This document shows, piece after piece, positions 1 to 6,374 of a DNA stretch of 8,669 bases; positions within the stretch are counted from its first letter, which is position 1; each line of letters opens with the position of its first letter. Source of the stretch: an uncultured Eggerthella sp. GTDB lineage: Bacteria > Actinomycetota > Coriobacteriia > Coriobacteriales > Eggerthellaceae. Below the pieces are notes generated by a model. The model was not told the origin of the DNA and did not search any database. It was given only the letters and a program-made list of their open reading frames with translations. The translations under genes and the position numbers were made by a program. The stretch spans positions 1 to 8,669 of the forward strand of contig URJE01000068.1 of assembly GCA_900547965.1 (NCBI GenBank). Reading direction: 5' to 3'.

Positions 1-4
1 CGTC

Positions 5-190
5 TCAGCGGATGTACCGCAAATACAGATAGACCGAAGAGATCACGAGGCTCAGCAGCATCATCGGGAAACCGTACATCGTGAACCGCTTGAAAGAGAG
101 CGGATAGTTGTTCTTCCGCGCGATCTGCGAAATCACCACGTTGGCCGACGCGCCGATCAGCGTGCCGTTGCCGCCGTTGCTGCCGGCAAC
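5..190 (-). pseudogene. C-terminal fragment of an ArsB/SLC13-type ion transporter
   Basis: Read on the minus strand, this encodes about 60 residues ending at the TGA at 7-5. The fragment carries GGNGTLIGASANVV, which matches the conserved glycine/asparagine-rich substrate loop near the end of ArsB/NhaD/SLC13-type (ion transporter superfamily) permeases. It then continues through a charged stretch to a final hydrophobic helix (FPMMLLSLVISSVYLYLRY). In the family this is the last hairpin loop and last transmembrane helix of a protein of roughly 400 residues, located in the cytoplasmic membrane. Everything upstream is missing: beyond about 190 the minus-strand frame stays open but no longer resembles a transporter, because it is the antisense of the neighbouring plus-strand gene. 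The substrate (arsenite, dicarboxylate, Na+/H+ or other) cannot be told from this piece. Family identity is fairly sure. Whether it is a true gene remnant or half of an assembly join is open. Confidence 0.7.
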
Positions 191-829
191 ACGGGGGAAG
201 TTGAAGCCGTTACGCCAGAAGAAGTATCTTCTGCCAGCACTCATAACGATCTTTCCGGTTTGGATGTCCAAGGCGATGGCGTTCCTATTGAATCGTCCCG
301 TCTCGATCCTTCCGAAATGGGCACCATGCAGCTGTCCGAAACCAGCATTATGCGCGAAATTGCCGCAGCAGAGCAGGCGGGCAGCCAGTACTTCCAGGAA
401 GCCGAGCAGGATTTTCAGGATTGGGGTCAGCCCCTTAAGAAGAAGCGCCGCCACCGTGGCCTTAAGGCGTTCCTCATCATTCTCATACTCATCATCATCG
501 TTGCGGGCGGCGGTGCCTTCGCCTACACGCAAGGTTACGGTATGCCCTCCCAGCAGGATCAGGTAAACGCACTGTTCGCCGATCCTCAAAACGCCGATGT
601 GTATGCCGCTAGCGTTGACGAGAACAAAAAGGCCCGCATCGCCGATACGGTTACCCAGGGTGGCCAAGTTACCATCAACGGCACCACAAACAATCTCGGT
701 ACTGCTGAAGTGTACGCAACCGCAACCACCTCCCAGGGTGGCGAAGTGCCGTACCAGATTTCTTTGGTACGTGATGGCCTGGGCTGGAAAGTTTCCGGCG
801 TGTCGCTTTCCTTCACTAGCCAGTCGTAA
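191..829 (+). CDS. 5'-truncated single-pass membrane protein, function unknown
   Basis: I do not recognise this as a named gene. The coding-like frame starts at about 191 and ends at the TAA at 827-829, but the first in-frame start codon is a TTG at 260 with no Shine-Dalgarno sequence. The true start was therefore probably lost at the breakpoint near 190. Counting from the TTG (189 residues), residues 1-58 are acidic and polar, 59-69 are a basic patch (LKKKRRHRGLK), 70-89 are one membrane helix (FLIILILIIIVAGGGAFAY), and 95-189 are a polar domain. The basic patch before the helix predicts a cytoplasmic N-terminus and an exported C-terminal domain. The end of that domain (LVRDGLGWKVSGVSLSF) resembles the strand pattern of small NTF2-like/DUF4878-type exported domains, but this is only a suggestion. 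The frame happens to remain open back to the window edge across the antisense transporter fragment; that part is not believed to be coding on this strand. Confidence 0.6.
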   Translation, partial: TGEVEAVTPEEVSSASTHNDLSGLDVQGDGVPIESSRLDPSEMGTMQLSETSIMREIAAAEQAGSQYFQEAEQDFQDWGQPLKKKRRHRGLKAFLIILILIIIVAGGGAFAYTQGYGMPSQQDQVNALFADPQNADVYAASVDENKKARIADTVTQGGQVTINGTTNNLGTAEVYATATTSQGGEVPYQISLVRDGLGWKVSGVSLSFTSQS

Positions 830-841
830 CCCTATTCGATC

Positions 842-855
842 CGGGGTTCGCCCCG
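842..855 (+). terminator. Short UUCG hairpin, weak terminator candidate
   Basis: A five-base-pair stem (CGGGG/CCCCG) closes a TTCG loop 12 bp after the stop of the upstream membrane-protein gene and is followed by only TTTC. It may end transcription before ndk, but the stem is short and the T-run poor, so a simple leader hairpin is equally possible. Confidence 0.35.
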
Positions 856-872
856 TTTCATATCGTCAGTAA

Positions 873-885
873 GAACGAAACGTTC
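873..885 (+). other. Small palindrome in the ndk leader
   Basis: GAACG-AAA-CGTTC is a perfect 5-bp inverted repeat with a 3-nt spacer, 5 bp before the ndk ribosome binding site (AAAGGA at 891-896). It could fold in the mRNA leader or be a protein-binding site. A match of this length can also arise by chance, and I see no convincing -10/-35 pair near it. Confidence 0.25.
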
Positions 886-902
886 ATTTGAAAGGAACCA
901 AC

Positions 903-1304
903 ATGGCAATTGAAAAGACCTACAGCATGATCAAGCCCGACGGTGTTCGCAACGGTCACATCGGCGAAATCGTTAACCGCTTTGAGCGTGCTGGTCTGAA
1001 GATCGAGCGCATGGAAATGGGTATGGTTACCCCCGAGCAGGCTGCTGCTAACTACCAGGAGCACGAGGGAAAGCCTTTCTATGATGGCCTTATCTCTTAC
1101 ATCACCTCTGGCCCTGTTGTTAAGATGGTTGTTTCCGGCGAAGGCGCTGTTGCCAAGTGCCGTTCCCTCATGGGCGCTACCAACCCTGCAGAGGCTGCTC
1201 CTGGCACCATCCGTGGTGACTTCGGCCTGATTATGGACGAAAATGTAATCCATGGTTCCGACTCCGTTGCTTCTGCTGAGCGTGAGATCTCCATCTTCTT
1301 CTAA
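903..1304 (+). CDS. ndk: Nucleoside diphosphate kinase
   Basis: Ndk moves the gamma-phosphate of ATP to other (d)NDPs through a phospho-histidine intermediate, balancing the cytoplasmic NTP and dNTP pools. The protein has 133 residues, close to the usual bacterial 135-145. Visible hallmarks are K11 in the N-terminal YSMIKPDGV strand, the NPAEAAPGTIRGDFG nucleotide-binding segment (residues 94-108), and NVIHGSDS (114-121) with the catalytic His at 117. The ATG at 903 is chosen because AAAGGA lies 6 nt upstream and MAIEKTYSMIKPDG is the normal family N-terminus; the TTG at 888 would only add five residues and lacks a ribosome site. It stands alone between hairpins, with 309 bp before mreB, so it is probably its own transcription unit. 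Codon use is of the strongly expressed kind. No unusual residue was noticed. Confidence 0.97.
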   Translation: MAIEKTYSMIKPDGVRNGHIGEIVNRFERAGLKIERMEMGMVTPEQAAANYQEHEGKPFYDGLISYITSGPVVKMVVSGEGAVAKCRSLMGATNPAEAAPGTIRGDFGLIMDENVIHGSDSVASAEREISIFF

Positions 1305-1317
1305 GCTTTTTCGATTA

Positions 1318-1336
1318 CGTCGTTTCGAGAATGACG
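1318..1336 (+). terminator. Hairpin just after ndk, possible weak terminator
   Basis: CGTCGTT and AATGACG pair over seven positions (one G-T wobble) around a TCGAG loop, 13 bp after the ndk stop. The following ACATTT is not a proper T-run, so intrinsic termination here is uncertain. The larger hairpin at 1368-1464 is the stronger candidate for the end of ndk transcription. Confidence 0.3.
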
Positions 1337-1367
1337 CTACATTTGCTTAAAACGCAATGATGCTGTG

Positions 1368-1464
1368 CGAGCCCCTGATGGCGCAGTTGGCGGCCCAGGC
1401 GACCTTGGTACACGAAGCGTGCCCAATGGTTGCTTTCCCGCCATCTGCACTCATCAGGGGCTCG
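1368..1464 (+). other. 97-nt long imperfect hairpin (structured RNA, terminator or small palindromic element)
   Basis: The two ends are a perfect 13-bp inverted repeat: 1368-1380 (CGAGCCCCTGATG) and 1452-1464 (CATCAGGGGCTCG). The interior keeps pairing: 1383-1386 with 1445-1448, 1388-1393 with 1438-1443, 1399-1404 with 1428-1433 (one G-U), 1405-1408 with 1423-1426, and 1411-1414 with 1418-1421 around an AAG loop. This gives about 37 pairs in 97 nt, with small internal loops between them. Only TTTGATTG follows, so it is not a textbook terminator, although it could end ndk transcription. It does not show the SRP RNA tetraloop motif or a tRNA fold. Possible roles are a small RNA, a processed leader or 3' element, or a MITE-like insertion. 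The fold was worked out by hand. Confidence 0.6.
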
Positions 1465-1474
1465 TTTGATTGAA

Positions 1475-1526
1475 AAATAGGGCCAGATTCTCGCTTGAAG
1501 TGGGAATCTGGCACCTGCCCCTATTT
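1475..1526. repeat. REP-like 52-nt palindrome between ndk and mreB
   Basis: AAATAGG (1475-1481) pairs with CCTATTT (1520-1526), and GCCAGATTC (1482-1490) pairs with GAATCTGGC (1504-1512). The stem continues over four more pairs, two of them wobbles, to a TTGAA loop at 1495-1499. Seven unpaired bases (ACCTGCC, 1513-1519) bulge on one side only. A stem with a one-sided bulge and a GGGGCAGGTGCC-like arm on the minus strand recalls the REP palindromes mobilised by REP-associated tyrosine (IS200-like) transposases. Only one copy lies in this window, so calling it a dispersed repeat is inference. On the minus strand the stem runs into TATTTTTC, so it could also act as a terminator in that direction. 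Confidence 0.5.
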
Positions 1527-1565
1527 CCCCGCCTTCACGGTTTCTGCACGTGCATTTATGCTGTG

Positions 1566-1574
1566 TGATAGAAT
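1566..1574 (+). promoter_or_regulatory. Extended -10 promoter of the mre operon
   Basis: TGATAGAAT is a full extended -10 element (TGn followed by TAGAAT, against the consensus TATAAT). The region 17-18 bp upstream (TGCACG/GCACGT) is a poor -35, as is common with extended -10 promoters. Transcription would begin at about 1581 and leave a leader of about 33 nt that carries AAGGA (1603-1607), 6 nt before the mreB ATG. This is the only convincing promoter for the six-gene cluster. Confidence 0.55.
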
Positions 1575-1613
1575 CTGTTCTTACGATTGCACAATACTGT
1601 TTAAGGACGATTA

Positions 1614-2669
1614 ATGTCTTTCCTTGATTTCATACAGAACGCTACCTCGTCGTCTTCGTACGACATGGCTATCGACCTTGGCACCGCCAATACACTCGTA
1701 GCCATCACAGGGCAGGGCATCGTCATCAACGAGCCTTCTGTTGTTGCCATCGAGCGCAGCACCCACCGCGTTCTTGCTGTTGGTCATGAAGCAAAGAACA
1801 TGATCAACCATACGCCCGACACCTTTTCCGCAGAGCATCCTCTGCATGATGGCGTTATCGCAGACTATGACGTAACGGAGGCTATGATCTCCGCATTCAT
1901 CAATAAGGCAGCTCCGCGTCGTTATCCTTGGCAGCCAAAGCCGCGCATCGTGGTATGCATTCCTTGTGGTGCCACTTCCGTAGAGAAGCGCGCTGTTTTC
2001 GAAGCTACCATCCAGGCGGGCGCTCGTCAGGCGTACCTCATCGAAGAGCCTATGGCTGCTGCCATGGGTGCCGATCTTCCTGTAACCGAGCCTACCGGTT
2101 CGATGGTTGTTGATATCGGCGGCGGCACCACCGAAGTTGCCGTTATTTCTCTGGGCGGCATCGTTACTTCTTCTTCCCTGCGTCTTGCCGGCAATCGTCT
2201 TGATGAAGCTATTGCGGTTCATTTGCGTGATCTTCTTGGAATCAAGATCGGTGAACGCACAGCAGAGGTTATCAAGATTAAGATTGGATCCATTCTGCCC
2301 TTTGAAGACGGTCGCGAACGCGACATGATCATCTCTGGTCAGGACGTGCTTACCGAGCAACCCAAGGAAGTTACCATTCAGTCGGAAGATGTGCGTGACG
2401 CGCTGCAGGCTCCTATCGATGAAATGGTTGTGCATATCAAGGAAACGTTCAAGAAGACCAACCCCGACTTGGCCTCTGACATCATTTCCAACGGTATTCT
2501 GCTTACGGGCGGCGGCGGTTTGCTTGCCGGTTTGGATCGTTATCTTTCGCAGCAGCTTGAGATTCCGGTTTGGACCAGTGAAACGGCGCTTACCAATGTT
2601 GTTTCGGGTTGCTTGAAGGTTCTTGAAACCCCTACGGCACTCAAGCAGATTCTTATGAGATCGAAATAG
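1614..2669 (+). CDS. mreB: Rod shape-determining protein MreB
   Basis: MreB is the bacterial actin that polymerises on the inner face of the membrane and directs lateral wall synthesis by the Rod complex. The 351 residues match the family length. Actin-fold motifs appear in order: phosphate-1 loop DLGTANTL (21-28), the connecting segment AYLIEEPMAAAMGA (140-153) with the conserved glutamates, phosphate-2 loop VVDIGGGTTEVAVISLGG (165-182), and the adenosine loop GILLTGGGGLLAGLDRYL (294-311). The N-terminus (MSFLDFIQNATSSSS) precedes the first strand by more than usual and could be a short membrane-binding segment. The ATG at 1614 is set by AAGGA 6 nt upstream. The gene opens the operon, and mreC follows after 16 bp. 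MreB is unusual for Actinobacteria in general, where many rods grow from the poles, but is expected in Coriobacteriia. The call rests on motif content. Confidence 0.96.
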   Translation: MSFLDFIQNATSSSSYDMAIDLGTANTLVAITGQGIVINEPSVVAIERSTHRVLAVGHEAKNMINHTPDTFSAEHPLHDGVIADYDVTEAMISAFINKAAPRRYPWQPKPRIVVCIPCGATSVEKRAVFEATIQAGARQAYLIEEPMAAAMGADLPVTEPTGSMVVDIGGGTTEVAVISLGGIVTSSSLRLAGNRLDEAIAVHLRDLLGIKIGERTAEVIKIKIGSILPFEDGRERDMIISGQDVLTEQPKEVTIQSEDVRDALQAPIDEMVVHIKETFKKTNPDLASDIISNGILLTGGGGLLAGLDRYLSQQLEIPVWTSETALTNVVSGCLKVLETPTALKQILMRSK

Positions 2670-2685
2670 GAGATCCTTTTACGAT

Positions 2686-3735
2686 ATGGCCCTGAATTTG
2701 AATGAAAAAAAGATCCCATTCGGCGGCCAACTTGGAGGGACGGGGTTGCTGATCATCTTGCTGGTGGTCTCTCTCGTCCTTGTCATCGTCTATTCCCGTG
2801 AGGGAGACGAAGGCGCTCTGCATTCTTTGCAAAATACTACATCAGCGGTTTCCTCGCCCCTGTCATCTGCGGGGACGGCCGCTGGTTCTTTGGCGGCGTC
2901 TGCTTCGGCTTCGCTGGAGGATCTTACAGCCGACGGCCAAACCATGAACCAATTGAAGGAAAGCAATGCGCAGCTTTCCCAGATGGTGGTCGAACTCGAG
3001 GAGTATCGCCAAGAAGCTTCGCGTCTCGAAGCGCTGATAGGCATTCACGATGTGTACGGGTTCTCTTCGGTTGCCGCCCATGTAACGGGCTATTCTTCCG
3101 ATTCCTACAATCGCATTATCACTATTGACGTTGGCACGGCATCTGGCGTGAAGTCGGGATTGCCTGTTATGGGTTCCACGGGAGTGGTTGGTCAGGTGGT
3201 TTCCTGCTCAACCTACACATCTGAAGTTCGATTGCTCAACGATGCCCAAAGTGGCGTTGCTGTGATGCTGCAAAGCTCTCGCGCCGAAGGCATCCTTTCC
3301 GGATCGGTGGAAGGCGTGCTGTACCTTCAGGGCGTTGATGAGAGCACTGAGGTAAAAGAGGGCGAAGCGGTTATTACTACAGGCCTTGGCGGCGGCTATT
3401 TCCGTGGATTGGTCGTAGGTGTGGTTTCCAAGGTTGAACAGCGACAGGGCGACGCAACGCGTACCATTGTCGTTTCGCCCAACTCGTCGTTCAGCAACAT
3501 CAGTGAAGTGTTGGTTGTTTTGGGCATGAGCAACGACGGTGCCGCTTCTAGCGATACCAATGCTGCGAACGCGGTGGTTCAGGCGGTTGGTCCTGATGCC
3601 CTTTTGAACAAAAACTCAAGCAGCGATGCGAATGCCAGCTCGAGCTCCGACGGTTCTTCGAAGTCGAGCGACTCTTCTAGCTCTGACTCCAAGAAGAAAT
3701 CTTCTTCTAACTCTTCTTCCGAGGATGGTGAATAA
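2686..3735 (+). CDS. mreC: Rod shape-determining protein MreC
   Basis: MreC is the bitopic scaffold that sits outside the membrane, self-associates, and activates PBP2-RodA. In 349 residues there is a short cytoplasmic start, one membrane helix (about 19-36, GTGLLIILLVVSLVLVIVYS), an Ala/Ser-rich linker (52-76), a coiled coil (about 84-118), and the twin beta-barrel MreC domain (about 126-280). That domain includes NRIITIDVGTASGVKSGLPVM and GVVGQVVS, both typical of the family. Residues 284-349 form a low-complexity tail of Ser, Asp, Asn and Lys with poly-Ser runs; many MreC proteins end soon after the beta domain. The ATG at 2686 gives the proper signal-anchor. The ribosome site AGGAG (2668-2672) overlaps the mreB stop and is rather distant (13 nt). 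The tail may be a flexible wall-contact or a spacer across thick peptidoglycan; that is inference. Confidence 0.95.
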   Translation: MALNLNEKKIPFGGQLGGTGLLIILLVVSLVLVIVYSREGDEGALHSLQNTTSAVSSPLSSAGTAAGSLAASASASLEDLTADGQTMNQLKESNAQLSQMVVELEEYRQEASRLEALIGIHDVYGFSSVAAHVTGYSSDSYNRIITIDVGTASGVKSGLPVMGSTGVVGQVVSCSTYTSEVRLLNDAQSGVAVMLQSSRAEGILSGSVEGVLYLQGVDESTEVKEGEAVITTGLGGGYFRGLVVGVVSKVEQRQGDATRTIVVSPNSSFSNISEVLVVLGMSNDGAASSDTNAANAVVQAVGPDALLNKNSSSDANASSSSDGSSKSSDSSSSDSKKKSSSNSSSEDGE

Positions 3736-3740
3736 CGCCC

Positions 3741-4268
3741 ATGCGTGATTGGATGCTTCCTCTTATCTTTTCTGCGGTTATCGTAATAATCCAGGTGGTG
3801 TTCGCGCCGATTTTAACGGTGTTTTCCACAGTGCCGAGTTTTATCGTTTCGTTCGTTTTGGTGCTTTCCATCATGCGCCGACCCGATACCACATACGTTT
3901 ATTCGTTTGTGCTTGGCCTTATCGCCGACCTCCTTACCCATACGCCAGTAGGCCTTACGCCGCTGCTTTTGCTTATTGCGGTGTTCTGCCTTTCGCGCGT
4001 GTTCGAGGTGTTGGATGATACTTCGTTGGCTATGCCGATTATCGCCCTGGCGGCAACGCTTCTGGTGTTCGAGCTGCTGTTCGCTATCGTCCTTTTGGTG
4101 CTCGGCTATCAGGGGTCGTTCTTCGAAATTCTTGCTCAGCGCGTAATTCCTGCCACAATCTTGAATTCCTTGATCGCGGCGTTGCTTTTCGTCATTATGC
4201 GCCGCTTGCCGTTTGCCCAGCCTTCTAACGAAGCATGGCAGGTTCCTACTTCTGGTCGATTCCGCTAA
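3741..4268 (+). CDS. mreD: Rod shape-determining membrane protein MreD
   Basis: MreD is the small polytopic partner of MreC in the Rod complex and acts in the cytoplasmic membrane. The 175 residues contain about six hydrophobic segments (roughly 5-25, 30-47, 51-66, 70-88, 97-121 and 135-153). The family signature is visible in segment 3 and the following loop (GLIADLLTHTPVGLTPLLLL, 59-78), where the Asp and the G-L-x-x-L pattern are conserved. The ATG at 3741 lies only 5 bp after the mreC stop. A weak GAGGATGG inside the end of mreC is the nearest ribosome-site candidate, so translation is probably coupled to mreC. Sequence conservation in MreD is low, and the call leans on position as well as on hydrophobicity and the motif. 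Confidence 0.9.
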   Translation: MRDWMLPLIFSAVIVIIQVVFAPILTVFSTVPSFIVSFVLVLSIMRRPDTTYVYSFVLGLIADLLTHTPVGLTPLLLLIAVFCLSRVFEVLDDTSLAMPIIALAATLLVFELLFAIVLLVLGYQGSFFEILAQRVIPATILNSLIAALLFVIMRRLPFAQPSNEAWQVPTSGRFR

Positions 4269-4283
4269 GGGTAGGGGGGACGT

Positions 4284-6374
4284 ATGCTTTCCGCTATCCT
4301 AACCACATTTGCCGCCCTGGTAGTGCTGGGCGTTATTCTCGCCGTTGTGTTCCGTGTGCGTGCCAATTCTGCTCATTCGAGAGCTGCCGATCGCATGCGA
4401 GTGCGTTCGGTAACTTCGGTTGGCATTGCCGCAGAAACGCCGAAAACCACTCATGGTGCTGCGCCGAGCGGCCCTTCAATGGGCGGCGGTGTTGCTGCAG
4501 GCGAAGGTTTGCGCAATCGTTTCACTGCGGTGGGCGTCATAGCGTTAGGCATATTTGGTGCGCTTACTGCTAAGCTTTTCGGCTTGCAGATTATCGAGGC
4601 GGCCAGCTATAGCGAAGAGGCGAATGCGAACCTCTACACTACGGTAAATACACCGGCTCCCCGTGGCGTTATCTATGACGCAAATGGCATCGCTATGGTT
4701 GCGAACCGTCAGGTGCAAACCGTTCTTGCCGATGCTGACGTTGCAAAGAACTCCGATGTGATTTTGCGCCTTTCTTCCCTTTTGGGAATTCCTTACGAGG
4801 TGGTGCGCTCTCGTATCCTTGATTCGTCTTCCGGAGCCCAGAGTCAACGTGTGGTAGCGAGCGATGTAAAGCTGCGCGATATCGCCTACATCTCAGAGCA
4901 TCGCGATGCCTTTCCTGGCGTTAGCACGCAGATTCGTACCACGCGAACTTATCCTTATGGGGCAATGGCAGCGCACGCCTTGGGTTATACGGGCGCCGCT
5001 TCCGAAGACGATCTGAAGAACGCTGCTGAGGGCCGTGATATCCAATCCGGTGATGCCGTGGGCAAAAGCGGCATCGAGCAAACCTACGACTCTCTTCTTG
5101 CCGGCGATCACGGTCAGAGGGTTCTGGTAACGAATGCTGCTGGTGTTGTTCAGCAGGTGGTGGGGGAAACCGCCCCCAGCAAGGGCAATGATGTGTACTT
5201 GACCATCGATGCCAAGGTTCAGCATGTGGCCGACCGCGTACTGCAGGATGCGGTACGTCATGGGACCGGCACTGCGGCATCGTGCGTTGTCATGGACGTG
5301 AATACGGGCGGCATTGTGGCGCTTTCGAATTACCCAACCTATGCCCCTGAGCACTTTATTGGTGGTATCTCTCAGGACATGTGGGATGCCTACCAAACCG
5401 AGGAATCTCATTACCCGCTGATGAATCGCGTTATCGCCGGTACGTACCCTGCGGCATCGTGTTTCAAGGCATTCATCAGTCTTGCTAGCTTGACCTACGG
5501 GTTTGCCGATACGTCTCGCGTTTGGGATTGCCAGGGTACTTGGACGGGCTTCGGTGACAGCTACCCGCAGAAGTGTTGGCAGAAGTCGGGCCATGGCTGG
5601 TTGGGCTTGCGTGAGGGCATTGTCGTTTCCTGCGACGTCGTGTTCTACGAGATCGCAAAAAGCTTCTACGATGCACGTGCCTCCATCGGCGATGAGGCTA
5701 TGCAGGATTTCGTTAAGGAGTTCGGCTATTCGGCTGCTACGAAGATCGACCTTTCCGGCGAAGCGGAGGGCCGTATTCCCACGCCCGCATGGAAAAAGGA
5801 ATACTTCAAAGACGTCCCCGAAGAGGCTCAATGGTTGCCTGGCGATATGTCGAACATGGTTATCGGCCAGGGTTATGTTCTGGTTACGCCCATACAGGTG
5901 GTTCGTGCTTACGGTGCGGTTGCGACAGGTAAGCTCCTACGTCCTCATCTGCTCAAGGAAGCCCGCAATTCCTTAGGTGATACGGTGCTCTCCTATGACA
6001 CGGTAGAAGATACGGCACCCCAGGTAACCGAGGCTAATCTCAAAATCGTGCGAGATGCCTTGCGTGGCGTGGCCACAGAAAACGAAACCGTTTCAGCTGA
6101 ATTCAACAAATACTCTTGGTCAGCTGCGGCAAAAACTGGTACTGCTGAGGTTGCCGGCAAGGAAGACATGGCGTGGTTCTCCTGCTACGCCCCTTACGAT
6201 AATCCGCAGTTTGCCATGTGCGTGTGCGTCGAGGAAGGCGGTTCAGGCGGTTCTGTTGCTGCGCCTTTGGCGGGTCAAATCATGGATGCCGCAATTCAGT
6301 CTGCAGCGGGTACGTTGGAAGAAGATATGAGCGCAATTGCAGCAACGGAGGTGAGCGTTGGTGGCTCAAATTAA
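4284..6374 (+). CDS. mrdA: Penicillin-binding protein 2, elongation transpeptidase
   Basis: This class B PBP cross-links new peptidoglycan during elongation as partner of RodA. In 696 residues, the dimerisation domain runs from about 110 to 280 (TPAPRGVIYDANG at 123-135, GKSGIEQTYDSLLAGDHG at 260-277) and the transpeptidase domain from about 300 to 670. The active-site motifs are S392-C-F-K395 (nucleophile), S449-C-D451 (SxD, as usual in PBP2 proteins) and K617-T-G619. The nucleophile sits in YPAASCFK, where YPPGSTFK-like sequences are usual. There are two membrane helices, at 3-23 and about 81-104, joined by an arginine-rich, then Gly/Pro/Ala-rich, linker; most PBP2 proteins have one. The positive linker predicts that the linker is cytoplasmic and the N-terminus outside. 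The ATG at 4284 follows AGGGGGGA (4273-4280) directly. It lies 15 bp after mreD and overlaps the start of rodA by 14 bp. Confidence 0.95.
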   Translation: MLSAILTTFAALVVLGVILAVVFRVRANSAHSRAADRMRVRSVTSVGIAAETPKTTHGAAPSGPSMGGGVAAGEGLRNRFTAVGVIALGIFGALTAKLFGLQIIEAASYSEEANANLYTTVNTPAPRGVIYDANGIAMVANRQVQTVLADADVAKNSDVILRLSSLLGIPYEVVRSRILDSSSGAQSQRVVASDVKLRDIAYISEHRDAFPGVSTQIRTTRTYPYGAMAAHALGYTGAASEDDLKNAAEGRDIQSGDAVGKSGIEQTYDSLLAGDHGQRVLVTNAAGVVQQVVGETAPSKGNDVYLTIDAKVQHVADRVLQDAVRHGTGTAASCVVMDVNTGGIVALSNYPTYAPEHFIGGISQDMWDAYQTEESHYPLMNRVIAGTYPAASCFKAFISLASLTYGFADTSRVWDCQGTWTGFGDSYPQKCWQKSGHGWLGLREGIVVSCDVVFYEIAKSFYDARASIGDEAMQDFVKEFGYSAATKIDLSGEAEGRIPTPAWKKEYFKDVPEEAQWLPGDMSNMVIGQGYVLVTPIQVVRAYGAVATGKLLRPHLLKEARNSLGDTVLSYDTVEDTAPQVTEANLKIVRDALRGVATENETVSAEFNKYSWSAAAKTGTAEVAGKEDMAWFSCYAPYDNPQFAMCVCVEEGGSGGSVAAPLAGQIMDAAIQSAAGTLEEDMSAIAATEVSVGGSN

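Noticed and set aside
108..566. Plus-strand open frame rich in Ser, Arg and Pro
   Set aside because: It straddles the breakpoint, has shadow-frame composition, and overlaps the better plus-strand frame ending at 829.
196..667. Minus-strand open frame continuing upstream of the transporter fragment
   Set aside because: After about residue 60 from its end it loses all transporter character (no membrane helices, Asn/Arg/Gly-rich) and is the exact antisense of the membrane-protein gene, whose frame reads as a sensible basic patch plus helix.
1368..1464. tRNA or SRP RNA gene
   Set aside because: The fold is one long rod with no cloverleaf, no CCA-end or T-loop motif, and no GGAA-type SRP tetraloop segment.
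1357..1473. 38-codon open frame (ATG at 1357) running through the large hairpin
   Set aside because: No ribosome binding site precedes it and its sequence is explained by the inverted repeat. A leader peptide cannot be fully excluded.
1611..2435. Long minus-strand open frame opposite mreB
   Set aside because: It is antisense to a clear actin-fold gene, without ribosome site or recognisable domains; long antisense frames arise from the codon bias of the sense gene.
5457..5468. Possible loss of the PBP2 active-site motif (YPAASCFK instead of YPPGSTFK)
   Set aside because: The essential S-x-x-K spacing is intact (S392, K395), and the SxD and KTG motifs are present, so the enzyme is not inactivated.
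4893..5831. 312-codon minus-strand open frame opposite mrdA
   Set aside because: It lies opposite the PBP2 dimerisation and transpeptidase domains, shows no family motif, and fits a shadow frame.
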